DNA of 64,000 nucleotides, from the NCBI GenBank assembly GCA_019244185.1, contig JAFATB010000014.1:623587-687586 (forward strand). The letters run 5' to 3'. A model generated the notes under the pieces. That model was not told the origin of the DNA. It saw only the letters and a list, made by a program, of their open reading frames with translations, and ran no database searches. Each line of letters begins with the position of its first letter. Position 1 is the stretch's first letter. Shown in pieces: positions 9,964-18,542 of the stretch. The position numbers and the translations under genes were made by a program. The DNA is from Acidobacteriota bacterium (GTDB lineage Bacteria > Acidobacteriota > Thermoanaerobaculia > Gp7-AA8).

Positions 9964-11273
9964 AACGCGTGAGCCTCGCGATCGCACTCTGCGCTGTCGT
10001 CGCCGTCGCCGCACAGCAGCCGCCCGCCGCGCCGCCCGCACCAGCGCCCGAAGCCGCCGCGCCGTCGTCGACGCCTGGCCACTACGCCGGCGTGGCGTCC
10101 TGCGCGAACTCCGGCTGCCACGGCTCGACCCAGCCGCTCAACGCGACGCGCGTGCTGCAGAACGAGTACTACACCTGGCTCAATCACGATCGCCACGCCG
10201 GCGCGTACAACGTCCTCTTCAACCAGCTCTCCGCGCGCATCGCGAAGAACATGCGCCTGCGCAAGCACGCGTACGAGGAAGCGCTCTGCCTCGACTGTCA
10301 CACCACGAACGTTCCCGCGTCGCTCGTCGAAGGACGCGTCGACGTCGAAGACGGCATCCAGTGCGAGGTCTGTCACGGCCCGGCCAGCGGCTGGCGCGCC
10401 GAGCACACGGAAGAAGGGTGGACGCACGCGCAGAGCGTCGCGCGCGGCATGATCGATCTGCGACGCATCTCCGCGCGCGCGCAGGTCTGCACGGCCTGTC
10501 ACGTCGGCAGCGCGCGCAAGGAAGTCGACCACGAGCTGATCGCGTCGGGACATCCGCAGACGCCGTTCGAGCTCGATAACTTCACCGAGGTCGAGCCGCC
10601 GCACTGGACGCCGGGCAGGGAGACGCATGGCGTGCCGGCGTGGGCGGTGGGGCAGGTGGTCGCGTTCCGCGAGTCGCTCGACAACCTCGCGCGTCATGCG
10701 CGCGGCGAGAAGTGGCCCGAGTTCTCGGACATGAGCTGCTACAACTGCCATCACGATCTCAAGGACAGCCAGTGGCGGCAGGAGCGTGGCTGGCCGGATC
10801 GGGCCGGACTGCCCGCGTGGAGTCCGCAGCGCTGGGCCGTGCTGCGCTTGCTCGTGGGACGCGTGTCGCCGTCGTCGCGCGACGCGCTCGATCCGCTCGT
10901 CGCGCAGCTCGCGCGCAACGTCTCGCGCATGAACGATTCCGCGGCCGTCGCGGCGACGGCGGAGAACGTGCGTCGCGTCGTCGAGCCGCTCGTCGGAAAA
11001 GTCGAAGCGGCGCGCTGGAACGAAGGCGACGTCCGCGCGCTCATGGCGTCCATCACCGATGATCGCGGTGTCCTTGCCGACGTGCATTCCGCGCAGCAGG
11101 CCGCGCTCGCGCTGCAGAGCCTCGCCAGCGTGCTCACGCGCCGCGATCCGCGTCTGTTGCGCGGCGCGCTCGTGAAGTCGATCGACGCGCTCTTCGACGA
11201 CGTGCAGAAGCGCGACGAGTACGAGCCCGCGCGTTTCGCGCAGAAGCTGGCGGCGGTGAAAGCCGCGCTGTAG
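9960..11273 (+). CDS. Exported multiheme cytochrome c, c554-like
   Basis: The 437-residue product has a signal peptide (about 1-20) followed by a Pro/Ala-rich spacer. Four CxxCH motifs are visible (CLDCH, CEVCH, CTACH, CYNCH, the last at residues 260-264). A fifth site at residue 48 has a stretched CX4CH form (CANSGCH). The arrangement resembles cytochrome c554-related multiheme proteins that act as periplasmic electron carriers. The C-terminal 170 residues have no heme motif and look helical. The ATG overlaps the previous stop (ATGA), making this the last gene of the operon. A periplasmic shuttle between the membrane cytochrome and the surface conduit is the likely role. Confidence 0.82.
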   Translation: MKRVSLAIALCAVVAVAAQQPPAAPPAPAPEAAAPSSTPGHYAGVASCANSGCHGSTQPLNATRVLQNEYYTWLNHDRHAGAYNVLFNQLSARIAKNMRLRKHAYEEALCLDCHTTNVPASLVEGRVDVEDGIQCEVCHGPASGWRAEHTEEGWTHAQSVARGMIDLRRISARAQVCTACHVGSARKEVDHELIASGHPQTPFELDNFTEVEPPHWTPGRETHGVPAWAVGQVVAFRESLDNLARHARGEKWPEFSDMSCYNCHHDLKDSQWRQERGWPDRAGLPAWSPQRWAVLRLLVGRVSPSSRDALDPLVAQLARNVSRMNDSAAVAATAENVRRVVEPLVGKVEAARWNEGDVRALMASITDDRGVLADVHSAQQAALALQSLASVLTRRDPRLLRGALVKSIDALFDDVQKRDEYEPARFAQKLAAVKAAL

Positions 11274-11338
11274 CGCGGCGTTCGCCTGCTATCATCGTCG
11301 CGGGTCAGATCCCCACCACAATTCGAGCGGAGGTCGAG

Positions 11339-11836
11339 ATGGCGGAACCCTTCACCGGTGAAGTCCGGATGTTCGCGTTCGAGCTCGTGCCGGAAGGCTG
11401 GGCGCGCTGCGATGGACAGATCCTCCCCATCAGCCAGAACCAGGCGCTCTACAGTTTGTATGGGAAGACGTTCGGCGGCGACGGCATGCGGACCTTCGCG
11501 CTTCCCGATCTCCGCGGGCGCGTGGCCATTCATCCGGACCGCGAGCTGCCGCAGGGAAGCAGCGGCGGCGAAGCGGAGCATGTCCTCAACGCGTACGAGA
11601 TGCCCGCGCACACGCACCGTCTGCGCGCCGCCAACGCGCCGCCCTCGACGAACGATCCTTCGCGCGGTGTGCTCGCGGGCGCGCCGATCTGGATCGCCGC
11701 GAAACATGGAAACGTCGAAGCTCTCGCGTCCGGCACGGTCGTTCCCGCGGGCATGCACAAGCCGCACGCGAACATGCAGCCGTATCTCACGGTCTCGTTC
11801 TGCGTCTCGCTCGTCGGGCATTACCCGAGGCGTTAG
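11339..11836 (+). CDS. Tail-collar domain protein (MdpB-like), copy 1
   Basis: The 165-residue protein opens with EPFTGEVRMFAFELVPEGWARCDGQ and contains FGGDGMRTFALPDLRGR and MPAHTHRL. These are hallmarks of the phage tail collar fold found in microcystin-dependent protein MdpB and its bacterial relatives. It has no signal peptide. The start has an upstream GGAGGTCGAG ribosome site. It is the first of three tandem homologues spaced 20 and 9 bp apart. There are no other phage tail genes nearby, so this is better viewed as a standalone bacterial family than a prophage remnant. Cellular function is unknown; collar domains in phage tails bind fibres and divalent metals. Confidence 0.85.
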   Translation: MAEPFTGEVRMFAFELVPEGWARCDGQILPISQNQALYSLYGKTFGGDGMRTFALPDLRGRVAIHPDRELPQGSSGGEAEHVLNAYEMPAHTHRLRAANAPPSTNDPSRGVLAGAPIWIAAKHGNVEALASGTVVPAGMHKPHANMQPYLTVSFCVSLVGHYPRR

Positions 11837-11856
11837 AAGTTCCTCAGGAGGAAGCG

Positions 11857-12351
11857 ATGTACGACGCGTTCATCGGTGAGATTCGCATGTTCGCCGGCAA
11901 CTACGCGCCGGAAGGATGGGCCTTCTGCGACGGCGCCGAGCTCTCCATCGGCGAACAGCCGGTGCTCTTCAGGCTGATCCAGACGAAGTACGGCGGCGAC
12001 GGCCACAGCACCTTCCGGCTGCCCGACCTCCGCGGACGCGCGCCGGTGCACGCGGGCAATGGCTACGCCCTCGGGCAGAAGGGCGGCAGCGAGACCGTCA
12101 CCCTCACGCTGGCCGAGCTGCCGATCCACATTCATGGGTTCAACGCCAGCACCGCTGTCGCCACCGACTCCACTCCCGAGAACAAACTCTTCGGCGAGGC
12201 CGCGAGCATGTCCATCTACGCGGCCACGGCCAACGCGCCCGTGCCGAACGCGCTCGATGCGGCCGGCGGCGGGCAACCGCACGAGAACATGCAGCCGTTC
12301 CAGGTCGTGAACTACATCATCTGCATGCAGGGCTACTACCCGCAGGGGTGA
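11857..12351 (+). CDS. Tail-collar domain protein (MdpB-like), copy 2
   Basis: The 164-residue middle member of the tandem trio is preceded by CAGGAGGAAG. It shares the family landmarks IGEIRMFAGNYAPEGWAFCDG, YGGDGHSTFRLPDLRGR and a C-terminal PHENMQPFQVVNYIICMQG. The usual MPAHTH segment is changed to LPIHIHGF, so the histidine-rich turn is partly altered relative to copies 1 and 3. The three paralogues are clearly diverged in sequence, which argues for an old duplication with distinct roles, possibly subunits of one hetero-oligomer. Operon with its neighbours is certain from spacing; the assembly idea is inference. Confidence 0.85.
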   Translation: MYDAFIGEIRMFAGNYAPEGWAFCDGAELSIGEQPVLFRLIQTKYGGDGHSTFRLPDLRGRAPVHAGNGYALGQKGGSETVTLTLAELPIHIHGFNASTAVATDSTPENKLFGEAASMSIYAATANAPVPNALDAAGGGQPHENMQPFQVVNYIICMQGYYPQG

Positions 12352-12360
12352 GGAGGCGCC

Positions 12361-12870
12361 ATGGAACCGTTCATCGCGGAGATCCGCATCATGCCGTATT
12401 CGTTCGCGCCGGATGGCTGGGCGATGTGCGAGGGGCAGTTGCTGCGCATCGCACAGCACAACGCGCTCTTCAGCATCATCGGCATGCAGTTCGGCGGTGA
12501 CGGCCGCGACACGTTCGGCTTGCCCGACCTGCGCGGCGCCGTCCCGATCGGCCGCGGAGCGGCACCGGGGCTCACGAACCGCAACCTCGGCGAGAAGGGC
12601 GGCGCCGCCACCGTCACGCTGACCGAGCGCGAGATGCCGGCGCATACGCACACGCTGCTCCTCTCGTCGAGCGCGCCCAACTCGCTCCGCCCCGGCGGGA
12701 AGGTGCCGGGCGCGGCGAAGCTGTATGCGCCTCTCACGAATCCGGTCGCGGTCGCGGAACAAGTCATCGGCGTCGCCGGCCAGGGCATGCCGCACAACAA
12801 CATGCAGCCGTATCTCTCCCTGAATTACTGCATTGCGTTGCGCGGCGTCTTCCCGATGCGCCCGCGCTGA
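12361..12870 (+). CDS. Tail-collar domain protein (MdpB-like), copy 3
   Basis: The 169-residue third paralogue is preceded by TGAGGAGGCGCC. Landmarks are IAEIRIMPYSFAPDGWAMCEG, FGGDGRDTFGLPDLRG, MPAHTHTLL and a C-terminal NNMQPYLSLNYCIALRGVFP. It lacks a signal peptide and transmembrane segment. With copies 1 and 2 it forms a three-gene operon that ends before the DUF1549 gene. Tandem sets of MdpB-like genes also occur in other bacteria without a phage, but the biological role is not established. I can support the family but not a function. Confidence 0.85.
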   Translation: MEPFIAEIRIMPYSFAPDGWAMCEGQLLRIAQHNALFSIIGMQFGGDGRDTFGLPDLRGAVPIGRGAAPGLTNRNLGEKGGAATVTLTEREMPAHTHTLLLSSSAPNSLRPGGKVPGAAKLYAPLTNPVAVAEQVIGVAGQGMPHNNMQPYLSLNYCIALRGVFPMRPR

Positions 12871-12929
12871 GCCGCGTCTGCTGAAACTGATGTAAACGCG
12901 GCGATGTGCTGCGCTGTCCAAAGCGCATC

Positions 12930-14763
12930 ATGCGAGTTCTCGCGCTTCTCGCCGCCGTCGCCGTGACGGCTCCCGCCGCGGCGCCTGTCACCACAGCCGA
13001 TTGCCCGCGTGCCGTGCTCGGCAGCGCGAACGCCGCGTCCGCCGCGCTGATCCACCAGCTCTCCGTCCACGCGGAGAAGGTCGCGCCCACGCCGCCGGGA
13101 AAACACCGCGCCGTCGCGCATCCGTCGAACGCCGCGCTGCCGGTCGCGAACTACATCGACACGTGGATCGCCGCGAAGCAGACCGCGGATCACGTCGTGC
13201 CGACCTCGCTCGCCGGCGACGAGGAGTTCCTCCGCCGCGTCTCGCTCGATCTCACCGGACAGATCCCGACGTCCGCGCAAGTCACCGCGTTCGTCGCCGA
13301 TCCATCGCCGGCGAAGCGCGCGCACGAGATCGACGCGCTGCTCGCCTCCGACGCGTTCGTCGACCGCTGGACGATGTGGTTCGGCGATCTCGTGCAGAAC
13401 GTGCAGGTCTCGACGAACGCGCGCGAGTTCTACGTCGGCCGCAACATGTACTACGGATGGATCCGCGACTCGATCCGCGCCGGCAAGCCGTACGACGTCA
13501 TGGTGCGCGAGCTCCTCGCCGGCAAGGGCGATTCCTTCGTGACGGGGACGCCGAACTATGTCGTGCGGCAACTGCAGAACAACGGACCTCCGCAGGACAC
13601 CTACGACAACCTCGCCGCGCATTCCGCCGAGAAGTTCCTCGGCATCCCGATGCTCTGCATCTCCTGCCACGACGGCACGGGGCATCTCGAGCTCGTGAAC
13701 TGGTATCTCCGCGGGAAGAAGCGCTACGACTTCTGGCGCATGGCCGCGTTCTTCGCGCGCGTCACCGCGAAGTCGAGCCCGTACACCGATCCCGCGAATC
13801 CGAACGTCAACCTGCCGCAAGTTCGACGTCGAGGAAAATCCCAACGGCCGCTACCTGCTGAACACCGACTCCGGCAACAAGACGCCGCGCGCGCCCGCCG
13901 CCGGAGCGACGACGAACGTCGTCACGCCGGCGTTCCTCCTCACCGGCGAAGAGCCGCGCGCGGGCGAGCCGTATCGCGACGCGTACGGCCGCATGCTCAC
14001 GGCCGACCGCCAGTTCGCGCGCGCGGCGGTGAACTATCTCTGGAAGGAGATGTTCGGACTCGGACTCGTCGAGCCGGTGAACGCGTTCGATCTCACGAAG
14101 CTCACCACGCAGCCGACGCATCCCGAGCTGCTCGAAGCGCTCGCCGGCGACTTCATCGCCAAGAACTACGATCTGCGCGCGCTGCTGCGCACGATCGCGA
14201 ATTCGAGCACGTATCAGCTCTCCGCGAAGTACACGCCGGCGACGTGGCAGGAAGCGTGGGTGCCGGACTACGCGCGGCGTTATCCGCAGCGGTTGCCGGC
14301 CGAGGCGCTGCTCGATGCGATTGCGACGGCGACGGCGCTGCCGCCGGACATCAACGTGAACGGCGCCGCGACGGTGCATCGCGCGATGCAGCTGCCCGAC
14401 ACGACGGAATCGCGTCGCACCGCGAACGGGCGCTTTCTCGACGCCTTCGGACGCGGCGATCGCGACGAGAACAAACGCACGAACGACGCGTCGATCTCGC
14501 AGGCGCTGTCGATGCTCAACGATCCGATCGTCACGACGCGCGTGCGCCGCGCGACGAAAGGCTCGACGGTGTCGGCGGTGCTCGCGTCGACGAACGATCC
14601 CGGAACGATCGCGGACAAGCTGTACCTCGCGACGCTGTCGCGCAATCCGACGGCGAGCGAACGGCAGCTCGCGATCGACTATCTGCGAAGCGGCAACCTC
14701 GGCGATCGTGCCGAGGATCTGCAGTTCGCGCTCATCAACAGCCTCGAGTTTCTCTTCAACTGA
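12930..14763 (+). pseudogene. DUF1549/DUF1553 exported cytochrome-like protein, broken by a frameshift near 13818
   Basis: The start ATG at 12930 gives a signal peptide (RVLALLAAVAVTAPAAA). The N-terminal half matches DUF1549 (DEEFLRRVSLDLTGQIPT) and has one CxxCH heme motif (CISCH, residues 243-247). At about 13818 the reading frame breaks: the continuation KFDVEENPNGRYLL, then the DUF1553 half (FARAAVNYLWKEMFG, LATLSRNPTASERQLA), lies one frame over and ends at 14763. Dropping the C at 13818, or restoring two bases, joins the halves into a product of about 610 residues. In planctomycetes and acidobacteria this family is paired with a DUF1501 gene, as here. The shift may be a real mutation or an assembly error. 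Confidence 0.8.
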
Positions 14764-14765
14764 TC

Positions 14766-16148
14766 ATGTGCGACCGCGACGGATCGTTCTCTCTCCACGG
14801 TGACGGCTTCTCGCGTCGGCGCTTTATCAAAGTCGCCGGCACCGGCCTCGTCGCCTCGTACTTTGCCGACGTGCTCGAGCCGCGGCTGCTGCTCGCGGAT
14901 ACCACGACCGCGAACGTGCATCTGCAGAACAGCGCCAAGAGCTGCATCTTCATCTTCCTTGCGGGCGCACCGAGTCAGACCGACTTGTGGGATCTGAAAG
15001 AGGGGAGCTGGACGCCGGCCGACTTCGCGCCAACGTCGCATGGCGACGTGCGCTGGCCGCAGGGACTCCTCGGCAAGACCAGCGATCATCTCGCGCGCCT
15101 CAGCATCATCCGCTGCTCGCTGGCGTGGGCGGCGGTGCATTCGCTCGGGCAGGCGTGGGCGCAGATCGCGCGCAATCCCGGCGGCGCGACCGGCTCGATC
15201 GCGCCGCACATCGGCGCCGTCGTCTCGCTCGAGTCGCAAGCCGCGCGCACGCCGAGCGAAGTGCTGCCCGGCTTCATCGCGCTCAACGCCGGCTCGATCC
15301 CGACGTCGGGTTATCTGCCGGCGAAGTACGCGCCGTTCGGCGTCACGACGGCGTCGACGGGACTCTCCGCGCTGCAGCATCCCGACGGCGCCGCGCGCTT
15401 CGCCTCGCGCTGGGATTTTCTGCATCGCCTCGACGCCGCGCGCAGCAGCGACTCGCTGGGCAAGCGCGCCAGCGACATGGACGATTTCTACGACGCGGGC
15501 AAGCAGCTGATGGACACGCCCGCCGTCAACGCGCTGTTCTCGTTCAGCGATGCCGAGCACGCCCGCTACGGCGCGTCCGACTTCGGCGACTCGCTCGTCG
15601 TCGCGCGCAACCTCGTCTCGTCCGGACTCGGCGCGCGCTTCGTGCAGGCCACGCTCGGCGGCTGGGACCATCACTCCGACATCTACGACAACAGCGCCAC
15701 GAGTTCGCTGTACTCGCAATGCGCGCAGTTCGATCCCGCGTTCGCCGCGCTGCTCGCCGATCTCTCGTCGATGCCGGGACTCTCCGCCGGCAAGACCATG
15801 CTCGACGACACGCTCATCGTCGTCGTCGGCGAGTTCGGCCGCACCGTCGGACCGCTGAACAATCAGGGCGGACGCGATCACTACCTGCGCAACTCGGTCG
15901 TCCTGGCCGGCGGCGGCACGCGCGGCGGCAAAGTCGTCGGACAGACCGACAGCGTCGGCGACAAGGTGACGGACTACCAGTGGTCCGGCAATCGCGACGT
16001 GCGTCCCGAAGACATCACGTGCACGATGTACTCCGCGCTCGGCATCGACTACACGAAGGTGCGCACCGACGATCCGCTCGGCCGCGGCTTCGAGTACGTG
16101 CCCGGCGCGGGCATCGGCGAGTACGTTCCACTCGACGAGCTGTTCTGA
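14766..16148 (+). CDS. DUF1501 protein with a twin-arginine signal
   Basis: The 460-residue product starts at ATG 14766, three bases after the DUF1553 stop. Residues 16-22 read SRRRFIK followed by a hydrophobic stretch, a Tat signal, so the protein is folded and probably loaded with a cofactor before export. The body matches DUF1501 (IFIFLAGAPSQTDLWDLK, GGWDHHSDIYDN, VVVGEFGRTVGPLNNQGGRDHY), a family related to alkaline phosphatase/sulfatase folds with probable metal-binding Asp/His residues. The reaction is unknown; genomically it nearly always accompanies a DUF1549/DUF1553 protein. The same reading frame stays open far upstream, so an automatic caller could wrongly fuse it to the preceding gene. 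Confidence 0.85.
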   Translation: MCDRDGSFSLHGDGFSRRRFIKVAGTGLVASYFADVLEPRLLLADTTTANVHLQNSAKSCIFIFLAGAPSQTDLWDLKEGSWTPADFAPTSHGDVRWPQGLLGKTSDHLARLSIIRCSLAWAAVHSLGQAWAQIARNPGGATGSIAPHIGAVVSLESQAARTPSEVLPGFIALNAGSIPTSGYLPAKYAPFGVTTASTGLSALQHPDGAARFASRWDFLHRLDAARSSDSLGKRASDMDDFYDAGKQLMDTPAVNALFSFSDAEHARYGASDFGDSLVVARNLVSSGLGARFVQATLGGWDHHSDIYDNSATSSLYSQCAQFDPAFAALLADLSSMPGLSAGKTMLDDTLIVVVGEFGRTVGPLNNQGGRDHYLRNSVVLAGGGTRGGKVVGQTDSVGDKVTDYQWSGNRDVRPEDITCTMYSALGIDYTKVRTDDPLGRGFEYVPGAGIGEYVPLDELF

Positions 16149-16219
16149 CGTCGAGCTGTTCTGACGCGCGCCTCCGCATCGGTGGCGCCGCGCGCGGCAG
16201 CGACGTATGCTCGCCGCGC

Positions 16220-17494
16220 GTGACCATCGCCGAGTTTCTGCTCGCGCTCATCGCGATCTTCGTGGCCGCGAAAGTCTTCGGGACGCTCGCGGAGCGCGTC
16301 GGCCAGCCCGCGGTGCTCGGCGAGCTCGCGGGCGGCGTGGTGGTCGGCGTCTCCGGCCTGCAGCTCGTCGATCCGCACGACATCACCGTCCGCCTGCTCT
16401 CCGAGCTCGGCGTCGTCCTGCTGCTCTTTCTGATCGGCCTCGAGACGGATCTCAAGAAGCTGATGGAAGTCGGCGGCTCCGCGACCGCGGTCGCGTGCGT
16501 CGGCGTCGCATTGCCGCTCGCCGGCGGCTTCGCGCTCGGCCAGCTCCTCGGCTACCGCGTGATGGTCTCGGTGTTCCTCGGCGCGGCGCTCACCGCGACG
16601 TCCGTCGGCATCACCGCGCGCGTGCTCTCCGACCTCGGCCATCTCCGCGATCCCGAATCGCAGGTGATCCTCGGCGCCGCCGTCGTCGACGACATCATCG
16701 GCCTCGTGCTACTGACGCTCGTCGGCACGCTGGCCGAAGGCGGCGAGCTGACGTTCCTCGGCGTCGGCCGCGTGATTCTCGTTGCCTTCGGCTTCGTCAT
16801 CCTCGCCATCGTGATCGGCTCGCAGCTCGCGCCGGCGCTGATCCGCCTCATCGACCGCATCGACGTCGCACGCGGCCTCTTCTTCTCCGCGATCGTCTTC
16901 GCGCTGCTGCTCGCGTATCTCGCGCAACGCGTCGGCTCCGCGATCATCATCGGCTCCTTCGCCGCGGGACTCGTCCTCGCACGCACGCACCGCGGCAAGG
17001 ACATCGAACGCGAGGTGCACGACGTCGCGCAGTTCTTCATCCCGATCTTCTTCGTCGTCGTCGGCGCCGCGATCGACCTGCACACCGTCAATCCGTTCGA
17101 CGCGCGCGCGCGGCCGTTCCTGCTGATCGGCCTCGGCCTCACAATCGTCGGCGTCGCGGGCAAGATCGCCGCGGGGTTCGTGGTGTGGAAGAAGGAACTG
17201 AAGCGCAGCGTGATCGGAATCGGGATGATTCCGCGCGGCGAGGTCGGTCTGATCTTCGCCCAGATCGGCCTCACCACGAAGCTGCTCTCGCCCGGTCTCT
17301 ACAGCGCCGTTGCGATCATGGTGATGCTGACGACGTTCATCACGCCGCCGCTCCTGCGACGCCTGCTCGTCGCGGGAACGCCGATGAAGTTCGACGGCGT
17401 CTCCGCCGACTACATCATGGATGCGCCGATGGATCGCCTCGACGCGGACGACGACGCGACGGATGCGTCAGGCACGGCGTTGCCGCCGGCCTGA
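16220..17494 (+). CDS. Cation:proton antiporter, CPA2/KefB-like
   Basis: The 424-residue protein starts at GTG 16220. About 12 hydrophobic segments cover nearly the whole length. The order of motifs is that of the Na+/H+ exchanger domain: GQPAVLGELAGGVVVG in the second helix, LLLFLIGLETDL, TATSVGITARVL, and VVDDIIGLV with the paired aspartates expected at the ion site. There is no C-terminal RCK/TrkA-N domain, so it is a short form. Expected role is exchange of Na+ or K+ for H+ across the inner membrane. It appears to be transcribed alone; the convergent M48 gene begins 17 bp after its stop. Confidence 0.86.
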   Translation: MTIAEFLLALIAIFVAAKVFGTLAERVGQPAVLGELAGGVVVGVSGLQLVDPHDITVRLLSELGVVLLLFLIGLETDLKKLMEVGGSATAVACVGVALPLAGGFALGQLLGYRVMVSVFLGAALTATSVGITARVLSDLGHLRDPESQVILGAAVVDDIIGLVLLTLVGTLAEGGELTFLGVGRVILVAFGFVILAIVIGSQLAPALIRLIDRIDVARGLFFSAIVFALLLAYLAQRVGSAIIIGSFAAGLVLARTHRGKDIEREVHDVAQFFIPIFFVVVGAAIDLHTVNPFDARARPFLLIGLGLTIVGVAGKIAAGFVVWKKELKRSVIGIGMIPRGEVGLIFAQIGLTTKLLSPGLYSAVAIMVMLTTFITPPLLRRLLVAGTPMKFDGVSADYIMDAPMDRLDADDDATDASGTALPPA

Positions 17495-17511
17495 CGTTTG
17501 TCTCCTCCGCG

Positions 17512-18318
17512 CTACTGCACGCGACGCCGCGCGTCCTGGAACGCCGGCTCGTCGGTGACGCCGCCGGGGCCGAGCTGCTGCGCGCGCGCTTCCGCGTCGC
17601 GGATGCGCGACTCGGTCGTCGGGTGCGTGGCGAAGAACTGCTCGACGCGACTCGGCTCGCTCTGCTGATGCGCGAGCAGCACGCGGAACATCGCCGCCAT
17701 GCCGCGCGGGTCGTACCCCGCATCGTGCATCAACCGGATCCCGAGCTCGTCCGCCTCCGCCTCCGCCTCGCGGCTGAAACGCGCGATCGCACCGCCCGCG
17801 ACAATCTGCGCGACGATCTGCTGCAACTGTCCCGGGTTCTGCCCGAGGACGAGTCCCGCGAGGATCGAGAGGCCGTACTCGCGCGAGATCTGTTCGGTCG
17901 TGTGCCGCGCCGTGACGTGGCTCATCTCGTGGCCCATCACGCCCGCGAGCTCCGACGCGTTCTCCGCGGCTTTGATGAGCCCCGTGTTGACGTACACGTG
18001 GCCGCCCGGGATCGCGAAGGCGTTGATGTTGTCGTCCTGCACGACCTGGAACGTCCACGGCAACGTGTTGAACGGCGCCGGCGTGCGCTCGCGCAACCGA
18101 TTTCCGATCTGCTGGATGTACGCGTTGACCGCCGGATCGGTGTTGAACCGGACCTGACTCGCGACCTCCTGCGACAGCTGCTGCCCGAGCTGCCATTCCT
18201 CATCGATGGAGATGAGGTTGAAGTCTTTGACGCCGCCACCGCCGCCACTCGATCCGCACTGGACCGAGAACAAGGTGACGAGCGCGACCGCGACGAGAGC
18301 TGTGCTGCGTTTCTTCAT
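17512..18318 (-). CDS. M48-family metalloprotease lipoprotein
   Basis: The 268-residue product has a lipoprotein signal with a lipobox ending at Cys21 (SVQC), followed by a Ser/Gly linker. The zinc site HEMSH is at residues 130-134, and the third ligand lies in REAEAEADELG near 183-193. This is the BepA/LoiP-like periplasmic branch of M48, involved in outer-membrane protein quality control. No TPR domain follows, so it is closer in length to LoiP than to BepA. The gene faces a long palindrome (18348-18500) that separates it from the divergent DUF255 gene. Confidence 0.87.
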   Translation of the reverse strand: MKKRSTALVAVALVTLFSVQCGSSGGGGGVKDFNLISIDEEWQLGQQLSQEVASQVRFNTDPAVNAYIQQIGNRLRERTPAPFNTLPWTFQVVQDDNINAFAIPGGHVYVNTGLIKAAENASELAGVMGHEMSHVTARHTTEQISREYGLSILAGLVLGQNPGQLQQIVAQIVAGGAIARFSREAEAEADELGIRLMHDAGYDPRGMAAMFRVLLAHQQSEPSRVEQFFATHPTTESRIRDAEARAQQLGPGGVTDEPAFQDARRRVQ

Positions 18319-18347
18319 GCCGAGGCGACGTGCAAGAGAAACGCCCG

Positions 18348-18500
18348 GGAGCGCCTCCGGCGGGCCGGCGCGGCCGGCTGCGCTAAGGGCCTAGCCAGTA
18401 CGCACGTGCGGCTGCCGTCAATGTCGTTTAGGGCAGCCGCACGTGCGAATAGGCTAGGCCCTTAGCGCAGCCGGCCGCGCCGGCCCGCCGGAGGCGCTCC
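18348..18500. repeat. Long palindromic element, copy 1 (69-bp arms, 15-nt loop)
   Basis: Arms 18348-18416 and 18432-18500 are reverse complements with 3 mismatches in 69 positions, around a loop at 18417-18431 (GTCAATGTCGTTTAG). It lies between the divergent starts of the M48 and DUF255 genes. It encodes no protein. A diverged second copy lies at about 40512-40640. The arms are far longer than a normal terminator, and a non-autonomous mobile or REP-like element fits better. Confidence 0.9.
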
Positions 18501-18542
18501 TCGTCGGGAAGCCCCTTACGGCCGCTCTTGTTGCGCGCGGCG

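Noticed and set aside
11339..12870. Prophage remnant around the tail-collar genes
   Set aside because: No capsid, terminase, tail tape measure, integrase or lysis genes are near, and base composition is that of the chromosome.
12906..16148. A single 1080-residue protein joining DUF1549 to DUF1501
   Set aside because: The middle third is an out-of-frame, Arg-rich translation of the DUF1553 half. The DUF1501 part has its own ATG and Tat signal at 14766.
18348..18500. Palindrome as an ordinary transcription terminator
   Set aside because: The arms are 69 bp, there is no T-run, it lies between divergent starts rather than after genes, and a second copy has truncated another gene.
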